Assembly: GCF_017874545.1 (NCBI RefSeq)
Contig: NZ_JAGGLT010000027.1
Span: 1-47,319, forward strand
Origin: Thermoanaerobacterium butyriciformans
Lineage (GTDB): Bacteria; Bacillota; Thermoanaerobacteria; Thermoanaerobacterales; Thermoanaerobacteraceae
Direction of reading: 5' to 3'
Length of the DNA: 47,319 nucleotides
In this document: positions 1 through 7,721 of the stretch, piece after piece
How the letters are laid out: each line of letters opens with the position of its first letter
How positions within the stretch are numbered: the first letter of the stretch is position 1
Notes under the pieces: generated by a model
Seen by the model: only the letters and a program-made list of their open reading frames with translations
What the model was told of the DNA's origin: nothing
The model's database searches: none
Made by a program: the position numbers and the translations under genes

Positions 1-18
1 TCTGTGCCGTACACTCTA

Positions 19-70
19 ATTATACCACGATTCCTACTGTCTATCGTGATAGTTTTCGTTTATCGTGATG
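19..70 (-). promoter_or_regulatory. Leftward promoter with three TATCGTGATA-like operator sites
   Basis: Read leftwards, TATAAT lies at 24-19, preceded by an extended -10 TG (TGG at 27-25), so a gene outside the window probably starts here. Three related 10-mers are phased at about two helical turns: TACCACGATT at 22-31 (reverse complement AATCGTGGTA), TATCGTGATA at 42-51 and TATCGTGATG at 61-70. The middle copy sits in a longer palindrome, CTATCGTGATAG. The arrangement looks like a multi-site operator, but I cannot name the regulator. The divergently read stretch up to 111 holds no gene. Confidence 0.4.
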
Positions 71-111
71 CTGTCAAAGCATGATGTTTATTTTGAATTT
101 TTGAGTATTAT

Positions 112-879
112 TTATGCAGTCATTCCGCCTACTACTTCTAAAGCAATTCCTGTGATGAAAGAAGCTTTTTCTGAAGCTAAAAATAGTACTGCTTCAGATA
201 CATCTTTAGGCTCACTATAGCGACCTAGAGGAACTGATTTAGTTAAAAATTCTTTAGCAGCTTGCGAATCTTCTGGATTAAATTCTTTTTCTAAAGATCT
301 CATCATGCGTGTATTAACTAATGCAGGGCATACAGCATTGACGCGTATTCCAAGACCTGCATATTCTATTGCAGCTGTTTTTGTGAGAGCTATGACGGCA
401 GCTTTTGATGCATTATAAGCACTTGTATTAGGCATACCTTTTAAACCTGCAATAGAAGACGTATTTATAATTGAACCGAATCCTTGCTCTTTCATGACAC
501 GCAATACGTACTTTAATCCGTAAAAGACGCCTTTTATGTTTACATCAATGATTAAATCAAGTGAATCCGATGGGTAATCTGTTATTGGCGCAACTTTTCC
601 TTCTACACCTGCATTGTTAAAAAACACATCAATCTTTCCAAAATGATCTTTTGCTTTTTTTACATATTGTTGAACTTGCTCTTCTTTGCTTACATCTGCA
701 CATATTAGAAGGTAATTTTCTTTTTGTAAATTCAGATCTTGTGCTGCTTTTTCAAGGGCATCCATGTTTAAATCAACTAAAGCTAATTTAGCTCCCTCTG
801 CAGCAAATGATTTAGCGGTTTCTTTGCCTATTCCACCAGCAGCTCCTGTAATCAATACAACTTTATCTTGAAAAGTCAT
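112..879 (-). CDS. SDR family NAD(P)-dependent oxidoreductase
   Basis: A 255-residue short-chain dehydrogenase of classical length. The nucleotide-binding motif TGAAGGIG lies near residues 11-18, the NNAG strand motif near 90, and the catalytic Ser and Tyr-x-x-x-Lys (YNASK) near residues 142-159. The C-terminal GG motif (EVVGGM) is typical of the glucose dehydrogenase/3-oxoacyl-ACP reductase branch. A GGAG ribosome binding site lies 9-10 bases before the ATG and a good promoter lies at 919-947, so the gene is probably transcribed alone or with a gene to the left. The substrate cannot be read from the sequence. This family includes many alcohol, sugar and oxo-acyl dehydrogenases. Confidence 0.9.
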   Translation of the reverse strand: MTFQDKVVLITGAAGGIGKETAKSFAAEGAKLALVDLNMDALEKAAQDLNLQKENYLLICADVSKEEQVQQYVKKAKDHFGKIDVFFNNAGVEGKVAPITDYPSDSLDLIIDVNIKGVFYGLKYVLRVMKEQGFGSIINTSSIAGLKGMPNTSAYNASKAAVIALTKTAAIEYAGLGIRVNAVCPALVNTRMMRSLEKEFNPEDSQAAKEFLTKSVPLGRYSEPKDVSEAVLFLASEKASFITGIALEVVGGMTA

Positions 880-918
880 TAGTAAATTCTCTCCTTTTAA
901 AATTAATTTGCAAAATCA

Positions 919-947
919 ATACTATACAATTTTTTCTAATTTGTCAA
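919..947 (-). promoter_or_regulatory. Promoter of the SDR gene
   Basis: On the minus strand TTGACA (947-942) is separated by 17 bases from TAGTAT (924-919), ahead of the SDR start at 879. The -35 box is a perfect consensus. Confidence 0.6.
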
Positions 948-958
948 TAGATGTTTAG

Positions 959-1099
959 TGTTATGGTAAAGATAATCGATACCTTGCGTCGATATGGCGT
1001 GACAGCAATAATGTGTGGATTAGACTATCTGGAAGAGTTGAATTTTCAGATGATGTAAATTTTCAGGTCAGCCGCTTAAGCAATATACACTTTGATTAA
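959..1099 (+). pseudogene. Remnant possibly of a pyridoxamine 5-phosphate oxidase-like protein
   Basis: A stop-to-stop frame of 46 codons with no start codon or ribosome binding site encodes a piece containing NNVWIRLSGRVEFSDD. This resembles the strand pair W-I-R-x-S-G-x-V-x-F of PPOX-type flavin-binding split-barrel proteins. Nothing upstream or downstream in any frame completes the fold, so I read it as a gene fragment in a decaying region. The family assignment rests on one short motif. Confidence 0.3.
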
Positions 1100-1102
1100 T
1101 GT

Positions 1103-1150
1103 AATGATAAGTTATGTGGCATTTTAAAAGATGCCTTGTAACTTATCATT
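1103..1150. other. Long inverted repeat (hairpin)
   Basis: A 12-bp perfect outer stem (AATGATAAGTTA at 1103-1114 with TAACTTATCATT at 1139-1150) encloses a shorter GGCAT/ATGCC stem. There is no clear T-tract on either side, so it is not a textbook terminator. It lies just after the oxidase-like remnant. Confidence 0.45.
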
Positions 1151-1234
1151 ATTGATGCTTGATAGATTGGATGAATGGTAAGTTGTACTTTACAAGATAG
1201 ACTTTAGGTGATGACTTAATTTGACCATTGCATA

Positions 1235-1243
1235 TGTTATAAT
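1235..1243 (+). promoter_or_regulatory. Extended -10 promoter of the small basic protein gene
   Basis: TGTTATAAT (TG, one base, TATAAT) lies about 80 bases before the small gene at 1325. No convincing -35 box is spaced correctly, as expected for an extended -10 promoter. Confidence 0.35.
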
Positions 1244-1324
1244 ATTAATATAAGTATAAGGATGCATTTCGACTGTGTACATTGATAGTAAATAATTTAG
1301 ATTGTGGGTTAGGAGGAATTGCCA

Positions 1325-1528
1325 ATGAAGTACGGTATTAGAAAACCAAGCCTTAAAAAGAGCATTGCAGCAAGGACAAGTGTAAAAAGATTTATAAGGC
1401 ATAATCTTGGCATAAAGGCTCCAAGAGGATATGGATGGTTGACAAATCCTAAAAAAGCAGCATATAATCGGATATATAATAGAACTAGCATAAGTTTGTT
1501 TAAGCTCTTGAAAAGTATTTTTAAATAA
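1325..1528 (+). CDS. Small basic conserved-looking protein, function unknown
   Basis: A 67-residue, strongly basic protein rich in Lys and Arg. AGGAGG at 1311-1316 lies eight bases before the ATG at 1325, which decides against the TTG at 1319. The N-terminal GIRKPSLKKSIAART and the central NPKKAAYNRIYNRTS recall small proteins that I remember from Firmicute and phage genomes with no known function. The basic charge would suit nucleic-acid or membrane-surface binding, but that is inference. It stands alone between remnants, so it may be a survivor of a lost mobile element. Confidence 0.6.
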   Translation: MKYGIRKPSLKKSIAARTSVKRFIRHNLGIKAPRGYGWLTNPKKAAYNRIYNRTSISLFKLLKSIFK

Positions 1529-1626
1529 ATTTTTTACATATCAGTTATTAACTTTTGGGAGACTAGCGTGTATATTGGCTTATCGCATGGGACAATTTGG
1601 CCTTAAAGCCTGCTGCAGGCTATATA

Positions 1627-1661
1627 GTTGTAAGTCCATATTACAAAAATGGATTTACAAC
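1627..1661. terminator. Hairpin at the end of the broken toxin gene
   Basis: GTTGTAAGTCCAT (1627-1639) pairs with ATGGATTTACAAC (1649-1661) as a 13-bp stem with one G-U pair. On the plus strand it is followed by TTTTACTTT. On the minus strand it overlaps the last codons of the PIN pseudogene. It may serve either strand. Confidence 0.35.
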
Positions 1662-2068
1662 TTTTACTTTATCAAAATACTGCCCAGAATTTAAATTTTC
1701 GATCCATATTATACTGCAATCAAGATTTATAGCACTGCAGACTATAAGAGAATTCCAAAATGAAATCATATAACGCTGACTTATTTGGATCGCATCAAGT
1801 ATATCCTCGACATTCGATGTATCTAGTTTTCAAAGTCCAAGATCTGAGATAATTTGTGACGCTTGCGAAGGAGATAATGGTCTTTTTACTTTTTTGTAAT
1901 AGTTACATAAAACTCTGATAAAACTTGAGTGCCCAGACAGCCATTTCTCGTATTCCACAAATCTTTTAATAATTTTTTAGCAATTTCATGTTTTCTGCCG
2001 GCAGATATGTCGTGGGAACAGACCAAAATATTCGTATCAACAAATTGCAAACCAATATTATCTTTCAT
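1641..2068 (-). pseudogene. PIN-domain toxin (VapC-like), inactivated
   Basis: The first 60 codons give FVDTNILVCSHD and LSEFYVTITKK, the usual beginning of a PIN ribonuclease with its first Asp and conserved Glu. The frame then breaks in a run of six T at 1890-1895 (six A on the coding strand; seven would restore the frame). In the restored frame KRPLSPSQASQIISDLGL is followed by an in-frame TGA at 1830-1832. It then continues through ISFWNSLIVCSA and IIWIENLNSGQ to a stop at 1641. The family normally has Asp in the FWDS and EDL positions; both are Asn here. The gene overlaps its antitoxin by 11 bp, the classic toxin-antitoxin layout. With one frameshift, one stop and two lost acidic residues it should not be a working toxin. 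Confidence 0.85.
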
Positions 2069-2303
2069 ATAAATCCTCTCTATTCCATGTTGTTTTACCT
2101 TCTGTGCCTAAATCAATGTTATTTTCTAATATGTCAATATGGTGCAATCTTGCTTTTTCATACAAATCCTCTTTTTTAACTATTTCTTCTAATGTCTTAG
2201 TTAGAAGACCAGATACAGATGTTTGTTTATTTATAGCTATATGCTTTATCTTCTGTAATAAATCTTTAGGTAATGATAATGTAATGTTTTGTGTCTTGTT
2301 CAA
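2058..2303 (-). CDS. Antitoxin, ribbon-helix-helix (CopG/VapB-like)
   Basis: An 81-residue protein. The N-terminal segment NKTQNITLSLPKDLLQKIK is a typical ribbon-helix-helix strand and first helix. It is followed by SVSGLLTKTLEEIV and an acidic C-terminal tail that would wrap the toxin. I choose the TTG at 2303 because GGAGGTGA at 2317-2310 lies six bases upstream; a GTG at 2318 would overlap that ribosome binding site. The reading frame is intact although the partner toxin is broken. It probably represses its own promoter through the inverted repeat at 2316-2346. Confidence 0.75.
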   Translation of the reverse strand: MNKTQNITLSLPKDLLQKIKHIAINKQTSVSGLLTKTLEEIVKKEDLYEKARLHHIDILENNIDLGTEGKTTWNREDLYER

Positions 2304-2315
2304 TGATATCACCTC

Positions 2316-2346
2316 CACGTAATTTAGTATAGCACATATTTACGTG
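2316..2346 (-). promoter_or_regulatory. Antitoxin promoter with inverted-repeat operator
   Basis: CACGTAA (2316-2322) and TTACGTG (2340-2346) form a perfect 7-bp inverted repeat separated by 17 bases. The repeat encloses TATACT (2331-2326, minus strand), a likely -10 box for the antitoxin gene. This fits autoregulation by a ribbon-helix-helix dimer pair. Confidence 0.5.
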
Positions 2347-2512
2347 TATATTAATGCATTCATTTATCAATGGTTATTTAAAAATACTTAGATTTATGTC
2401 ATTTCGCAATAGTTTTTAAAATTATTCAGATATTATTGTATTTTATGAATTATTGAATGCCGCATTTCGGTATGATATTATAATTTTAGATTTTAAAGAA
2501 AGAGTGAATATT

Positions 2513-3115
2513 ATGAATAGCGAACAATTAGAGACAAAAGAAAAAATACTTAATGCGACGATTGATATAGTTGGCATGAAAGGCGAGGCTACTATTAGGG
2601 AAATTACCGAAAAGGCAGGTGTGAATGTAGCATCCATAAACTACTATTTCGGCAATAAAAATAATTTGCTAAAGGAAGTGGAAAATTACTATGCCGAGAA
2701 ACTCTTAAAGTCTGGATATGATATTTTAAGGGATGACAATTTAAAATCTAAAGACAAACTTTTTAAATGGGCCTTAAATTTAATAGAGTACATGTATAAA
2801 TACCCTGCATTGATTGCAATCATAGTAAAACTGACAAATGATGATAAAAGCTATAATCCGGTAATGATAAAAAAGATATATTTTAATGATGAAATACGTG
2901 AAATAATAGAGGATATAATAAAGGAGATAACAAAAATAGAAGATAATAGAATCTTAAATTTTAAATATCTACAACTTTTTTCTGGTATTTTAGGTACAGT
3001 TATAAACCATGTCGTTGTAAAAATATACGGAGATAAAAAAAGCGTTTTGAATATAGAAAACACGGATGAACTGAAGCAGTACATAAAGCTTTTTATAGAC
3101 AGTATTTTAACATAA
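2513..3115 (+). CDS. TetR/AcrR family transcriptional regulator
   Basis: A 200-residue regulator. The N-terminal helix-turn-helix reads TIREITEKAGVNVASINYYF near residues 27-46, followed by the usual GNKNNLL, and then by a helical ligand-binding domain typical in length for the family. ATG at 2513 is preferred over the in-frame ATG at 2453 because homologous regulators begin just before the helix-turn-helix and a purine-rich AAAGAG precedes it; the ribosome binding site is weak. The gene precedes an ABC exporter whose promoter at 3182-3210 carries a palindrome. That suggests it represses the exporter in the absence of a toxic ligand. The ligand is unknown. Confidence 0.88.
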   Translation: MNSEQLETKEKILNATIDIVGMKGEATIREITEKAGVNVASINYYFGNKNNLLKEVENYYAEKLLKSGYDILRDDNLKSKDKLFKWALNLIEYMYKYPALIAIIVKLTNDDKSYNPVMIKKIYFNDEIREIIEDIIKEITKIEDNRILNFKYLQLFSGILGTVINHVVVKIYGDKKSVLNIENTDELKQYIKLFIDSILT

Positions 3116-3181
3116 ATAAACTTTTGTGTTTTTTTTTGTCTTTTAGCATAAGATAATTAAAAGATTGTTATTGCGATTATG

Positions 3182-3237
3182 TTGACTCATTAATTTTAAT
3201 ATGCTAAACTTAAAACAAATATTTAAAACAATTGTTT
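3182..3237 (+). promoter_or_regulatory. Promoter of the ABC exporter with candidate TetR operator
   Basis: TTGACT (3182-3187), a 17-base spacer and TAAACT (3205-3210) make a good promoter. Just downstream, AAACAATTGTTT at 3226-3237 is a perfect 12-bp palindrome, with a second AAACAA half-site at 3214-3219. It is well placed for repression by the adjacent TetR-type protein. Confidence 0.5.
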
Positions 3238-3266
3238 AATTATAATTGTAAATGGAGATAGATAAG

Positions 3267-3971
3267 ATGGGAAGCTTTGTAGAAGTAAAGAATATTTCTA
3301 AAAGATATAAGATGGGTGAAATTATAATTACTGCAGTTTCAGGTGTAAGCTTCAATATAGATAAAGGGGAATTTACAGTTATAGTAGGTGAAAGCGGTGC
3401 TGGTAAGACGACGATTCTTAATATGCTTGGTGGAATGGATACATGTGATGAAGGACAAATAATTGTAGATGGAAATGACATAAGCAAATACAATCAGCGA
3501 CAGTTGACGACTTACCGCAGGAAGGATATTGGGTTTGTGTTTCAATTTTATAATTTGGTCCCCAATCTTACTGCTTTAGAGAATGTAGAGCTGGCAACGG
3601 ACATCTGCGATAATCCAATGGATCCTGTAGAAGTTCTTAGAGATGTAGGACTTTCTGAAAGACTGAATAATTTTCCATCACAGCTATCTGGTGGAGAACA
3701 GCAAAGGGTTGCTATAGCCAGAGCACTGGCAAAGAATCCTAAATTGTTATTATGTGATGAACCAACAGGGGCTCTAGATTATAAGACTGGAAGGGCAATT
3801 TTAAAGTTGCTGCACGAGACGTGCAGGAGATTAGGAATGACAGTCATAATAATAACCCATAATAAGGCTATAACTCCGATGGCAGATAAGGTTATAAGCC
3901 TTAAAAATGGCAGTGTTGAAAATATAGTTGTCAACGATTCTCCAGTCCCTATAGAAAGGATAGAATGGTAA
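3267..3971 (+). CDS. ABC transporter ATP-binding protein (MacB/LolD type)
   Basis: A 234-residue ATPase with Walker A GESGAGKT (about residues 38-45), Q-loop FQFYNL, signature LSGGEQQR and Walker [13 protein letters not shown] followed by the H-loop ITHN. The DEPTGALD form marks the MacB/LolD/FtsE class that works with FtsX-fold permeases. GGAGAT at 3254-3259 lies seven bases before the ATG at 3267; the ATG at 3252 overlaps that site and has none of its own. The stop codon directly abuts the permease start, so the two are co-translated partners. The likely role is export or mechanotransmission at the membrane of a compound sensed by the upstream regulator. Confidence 0.93.
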   Translation: MGSFVEVKNISKRYKMGEIIITAVSGVSFNIDKGEFTVIVGESGAGKTTILNMLGGMDTCDEGQIIVDGNDISKYNQRQLTTYRRKDIGFVFQFYNLVPNLTALENVELATDICDNPMDPVEVLRDVGLSERLNNFPSQLSGGEQQRVAIARALAKNPKLLLCDEPTGALDYKTGRAILKLLHETCRRLGMTVIIITHNKAITPMADKVISLKNGSVENIVVNDSPVPIERIEW

Positions 3972-6900
3972 ATGGGAAAATCTCTATTAAAAGATATATT
4001 TAAAGAAATTGCCAATACAAAAAAGAGATTTTTATCTTTGTTCTTTATTGTTTTGATGGGTGTTGGAGTTTTCGGTGGAATAAAAGCAGCAAGCCGAGAT
4101 ATGAAACTAACTGCTGACAAATACGCTGATGACTACAATCTTTTTGATGTGCAAGTTTTCTCAACAATGGGGCTGACAAAAGGCGATGCAGAGAGCATAA
4201 GCAAGGTAAAAGGTGTTGCGGCTGTCAATCCTTTTTATACGGTTGATGCGGTTGTAGATAAAAATAATAAGGGCTTTGTCATCAAAGTCATAAGTATAGA
4301 TCCTTCAAAAATAAAGAATGATAAAAATTATGTAAATAAACCTAAGCTTCTTAAAGGCAGATTTCCTGAAAACAATTCTGAATGTGTTGTAGAGACGAAA
4401 TTTCTAAAAGATCTTGGCTTTTCTATAGGTGATACTGTAACTATAAATTTGGATTCTCAAAATAAAGACAATATAAAAAGCAAAAAATTTAAAATAGTTG
4501 GAGTTGCTGAAACGCCTTATTACATCTCAAGAGACAGAGGTTCCAGCAATGTCGGAAATGGGCAGATACAGGCTTTTATGATGGTACCTCAATCTGATTT
4601 TTCAATGGATGCATATACAGAGATAGATGTGCTAGTAGATGGCGCAAAGAAATTTTCTACTTTTTCAGATGAATACTACAATTTTATTCGTCCCGTAAAA
4701 GATGATTTAACAAAATTAGGAGAAACAAGAAGCAAAATTAGATATGAAGAAATTAAAAATAAAGCCCAGAAGGAAATAGACGATGCTAAGAAAGAGCTTG
4801 AAGACAAAGAAGCTAAATATAATAAAGAATTGGCTGATGCTAAAGCAAAGCTGGATGAAACAAGTGTTATGCTTTCAAATTCAAAGATACAATTAGATAA
4901 AAAACAAGCCAGTTTTAATGAGCAGATGGCTTTAAATCAGAAAAAAATTGATGATGGAAAAAGGCAGATTGCAGAGACACAGGCGAGTATATTACAGAAT
5001 GAAATAGATTTAAATAATGCAGAAGCTGAGATACAGGCAAAAGAAAAAGAATTAAATTACGATGAAAACATGAAAAAATTAAGTTCGACATACGACGAAC
5101 TTAATAGTTCGCTAAATCAATTGAATTCAGAGATAAACAATAACCCATCTTTGAAAGATCAGTTAAAACCAAAGATAGATGAATTAAATGCACAAATCGC
5201 CAGTGTATCTAAACAAATAGATACACTTAATGCAAACAAACAGGCATTAGACTTAAACTTGGCGCAGTTAAATGAGAAAAGGTCTCAGCTTGAAAGTGCC
5301 AAAGCGCAATTAGCTGTGTCAAAGGATAATATAGCGAAACAAGAAGCTGCACTTAATAAAGCTAAGATTGATGGTCAAAGACAGCTTGACAGTGCAAGAG
5401 AACAATTAAATAATGCTTTAAAAGAATTGACTGATAATGAGAAAAAGTATCAGGAAAACAAAGCAGAGTTTGACAAGCAGATAAGTGATGCTAAAGAAAA
5501 AATAGCATTTTCTGAAAAGAAACTTAATGACTTAAAAAAGCCTAGCTGGTATGTTTTAGATAGGAAATCAAATATAGGCTATGTAGAGTATGGAGAGGAA
5601 GCAGATAGGATAAAGGCGCTGGGAAATGTATTTCCGACCATATTCTTCCTTGTTGCAGCACTGGTAAGCTTAACATCCATGACTAGGATGGTAGAAGAGC
5701 AGCGTACGCAGATGGGCATATTGAAAGCATTAGGATACGGCAAGTTTGCCATAATGTTGAAATTTTTAATATATTCATCAGTTGCAACAATCTTAGGTGG
5801 TCTTGCAGGACTTATCTTAGGCTTTAATATACTGCCAAGAATAATATTTAATGCATACAGCATGATGTACACACTGCCTTCGGTTATAACAGAATTTAAT
5901 ATCTATTATGCCGTTGTGGGAATTGTTGCTGCATTGATATCTACTACAGCCGTAACTGTTTTGGTGTGCCTTAGCGACTTAAGAGAGACTCCTGCATCTT
6001 TAATGAGACTGAAATCACCTATGGCAGGGAAGAGAGTTTTGCTGGAAAAAATAAATTTTATTTGGTCACGACTTGATTTTATGCAGAAGGTAACTGCTAG
6101 AAACATATTTAGGTATAAGAAAAGATTTTTCATGACTGTAATTGGCATAGGCGGCTGTACGGCACTGCTGCTTACTGGTTTTGGAATTAGAGATTCCATA
6201 AATATCATTGTAGATAAACAATTTAATGATATTTTTAAATATCAGATGGTTACGACCTTTAAGAGTGATGCTTCTTCAAATGACATAAAAGAGCTTTCTG
6301 TAGCTATTAATAATGACAAAGATATAAAGGAAAGCATCATGGTTAATCAATCCAGCGTAGATGTTACAAAAGGTAAAATTAAAAAAAGCGCATTTCTAGT
6401 TGTCACTGGCGATAAGGAAAAATTTAAAGATTTTATAGTCTTAAGAAGCAGAACTACTGGTGATAAAATACCATTGACAGACGAAGGAGTTGTCGTAACT
6501 GAAAAGCTTGCAAATATGCTTGGAGTGAGGAGTGGCGATTATATCTACTTAAACATCGGTGATGGCAGGAAAGCAAAAGCAAAAGTTATTGGCATAGCAG
6601 AAAATTATTTGCAGCATTATATTTATATGAGTTCTTCTTTGTACGAAAAGCTATTTGATAAAAAAATAGCTTCAAATGAGATATTGTCGAAGATTACTAG
6701 CAGTTCAAATTCAATAGAAGATAAGCTGTCTCAAAGAATATTGAAATCAAAAGCAGTAATGACCATTAATTTTATATCATCTGTTAAAAAGACACTTCAA
6801 GACGTCGTAAACAATTTGTTGTCAGTCGTATTAGTCTTGATTGTATCTGCAGGAACACTTGCTTTTGTGGTCCTTTATAATCTGACTAATATAAATATAA

Positions 6901-7223
6901 CAGAGAGAATAAGAGAACTTGCTACGATGAAAGTGCTGGGATTTTACGATGATGAAGTTTCTATGTATGTAATGAGAGAAAATTTCATACTTACTGTCAT
7001 CGGAATTTTATTAGGATTTGTGATGGGAATTTTCCTGCACAGGTATCTTATGACGACGGTAGAAGTAGAGATTCTCATGTTTGGACGCAATATTGAACCG
7101 ATGAGCTTTTTGTATTCTGCACTTATCACAATGGGATTTTCTATCCTTGTAAGCATTGTAGTGCACTTCCAGCTTAAGAAAGTCGATATGGTGCAGTCAT
7201 TAAAAAGTCCAGAGATTGATTAA
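3972..7223 (+). CDS. ABC transporter permease, FtsX-like, with long coiled coil
   Basis: A 1083-residue permease. One membrane segment near residues 18-38 is followed by a MacB-like periplasmic-core-type extracellular region. A Lys/Glu/Gln/Ala-rich coiled coil then runs from roughly residue 255 to 525. The first FtsX domain (membrane helices near 556-570, 595-620 and 640-665) contains RMVEEQRTQMGILKALGYG. A second extracellular region ends in another FtsX domain with helices near 953-975, 1006-1025 and 1045-1065 and the equivalent RIRELATMKVLGF. Two FtsX repeats in one chain mean it can pair with the ATPase as a complete exporter. The coiled coil is as expected for YhgE-like or large Firmicute FtsX permeases. 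The substrate is unknown. Confidence 0.9.
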   Translation: MGKSLLKDIFKEIANTKKRFLSLFFIVLMGVGVFGGIKAASRDMKLTADKYADDYNLFDVQVFSTMGLTKGDAESISKVKGVAAVNPFYTVDAVVDKNNKGFVIKVISIDPSKIKNDKNYVNKPKLLKGRFPENNSECVVETKFLKDLGFSIGDTVTINLDSQNKDNIKSKKFKIVGVAETPYYISRDRGSSNVGNGQIQAFMMVPQSDFSMDAYTEIDVLVDGAKKFSTFSDEYYNFIRPVKDDLTKLGETRSKIRYEEIKNKAQKEIDDAKKELEDKEAKYNKELADAKAKLDETSVMLSNSKIQLDKKQASFNEQMALNQKKIDDGKRQIAETQASILQNEIDLNNAEAEIQAKEKELNYDENMKKLSSTYDELNSSLNQLNSEINNNPSLKDQLKPKIDELNAQIASVSKQIDTLNANKQALDLNLAQLNEKRSQLESAKAQLAVSKDNIAKQEAALNKAKIDGQRQLDSAREQLNNALKELTDNEKKYQENKAEFDKQISDAKEKIAFSEKKLNDLKKPSWYVLDRKSNIGYVEYGEEADRIKALGNVFPTIFFLVAALVSLTSMTRMVEEQRTQMGILKALGYGKFAIMLKFLIYSSVATILGGLAGLILGFNILPRIIFNAYSMMYTLPSVITEFNIYYAVVGIVAALISTTAVTVLVCLSDLRETPASLMRLKSPMAGKRVLLEKINFIWSRLDFMQKVTARNIFRYKKRFFMTVIGIGGCTALLLTGFGIRDSINIIVDKQFNDIFKYQMVTTFKSDASSNDIKELSVAINNDKDIKESIMVNQSSVDVTKGKIKKSAFLVVTGDKEKFKDFIVLRSRTTGDKIPLTDEGVVVTEKLANMLGVRSGDYIYLNIGDGRKAKAKVIGIAENYLQHYIYMSSSLYEKLFDKKIASNEILSKITSSSNSIEDKLSQRILKSKAVMTINFISSVKKTLQDVVNNLLSVVLVLIVSAGTLAFVVLYNLTNINITERIRELATMKVLGFYDDEVSMYVMRENFILTVIGILLGFVMGIFLHRYLMTTVEVEILMFGRNIEPMSFLYSALITMGFSILVSIVVHFQLKKVDMVQSLKSPEID

Positions 7224-7230
7224 TGAATAG

Positions 7231-7284
7231 TATTGTGCTATCATTTAATGAAGATTTCAATGATAGCACAATATTTTCTATTTT
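7231..7284 (+). terminator. Rho-independent terminator of the ABC exporter operon
   Basis: A perfect 15-bp stem (7231-7245 with 7259-7273, TATTGTGCTATCATT) has a 13-base loop and is followed by TTTTCTATTTTT. It lies eight bases after the permease stop and separates the exporter from the defence operon. Confidence 0.9.
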
Positions 7285-7286
7285 TA

Positions 7287-7315
7287 TTGATGAATTCTGC
7301 ACATTAATTTATAAT
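7287..7315 (+). promoter_or_regulatory. Promoter of the tautomerase-Wadjet operon
   Basis: TTGATG (7287-7292), a 17-base spacer and TATAAT (7310-7315) lie directly after the preceding terminator and about 44 bases before the first start codon. No other promoter or terminator is apparent until 15826, so it probably drives all five genes. Confidence 0.65.
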
Positions 7316-7358
7316 GTTAATAAGTTATTAAATCTTTATAATCAAAGGAGTGGGTTAT

Positions 7359-7709
7359 ATGCCGATAATCAATTCAATAACAAAGGAAAAATTAAGTGAC
7401 AACGTAAAAAATGCTATAAAGACAGAATTTGCATCTATGATGATGGATGTGGCTGGTAAAAGTGAAAATTGGCTTATGGTGAGATTTGCAGAAGGTGACG
7501 ACATATACTTTCACGGAGAACCTTTAGATAAAGGGGCAATCGTTGAGATACAGTTAATAGGGAAACTGACTAAGGAACAAAAGGAAAAAATTTCAGCGAA
7601 AATCTGCGATATTTTTGAAAATAATTTAAAATATCCTAAGGACAATGTATACATAGTCATTCAAGAATTTACTGGTGAAAATTGGGGATACAATGGCAGC
7701 ACATTTTAA
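7359..7709 (+). CDS. MIF-like tautomerase (phenylpyruvate tautomerase-related)
   Basis: A 116-residue protein of macrophage migration inhibitory factor size. After removal of Met it begins with Pro, the catalytic base of the tautomerase superfamily (MPIIN). AGKSENWLMV matches the MIF segment that carries Lys32, and the C-terminus WGYNGSTF matches the MIF end WNNSTF. AAAGGAG at 7344-7350 lies eight bases before ATG 7359, fixing Pro as residue 2. The family tautomerises phenylpyruvate-like keto-enol substrates, usually as a trimer; the physiological substrate here is unknown. It is the first gene of the operon and ends 12 bases before jetA, so it is translated with the Wadjet genes. Whether it takes part in defence is open. 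Confidence 0.88.
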   Translation: MPIINSITKEKLSDNVKNAIKTEFASMMMDVAGKSENWLMVRFAEGDDIYFHGEPLDKGAIVEIQLIGKLTKEQKEKISAKICDIFENNLKYPKDNVYIVIQEFTGENWGYNGSTF

Positions 7710-7721
7710 AGGTGAAAAATT

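Noticed and set aside
1221-1243. TTGACC with TATAAT as a standard promoter before the small basic gene
   Set aside because: The boxes are only 11 bases apart. The extended -10 form is a better explanation.
1607-1621. AGCCTG/CAGGCT short hairpin as a terminator of the small basic gene
   Set aside because: Only six base pairs and no T-tract. The stretch 1529-1640 otherwise shows nothing I can support.
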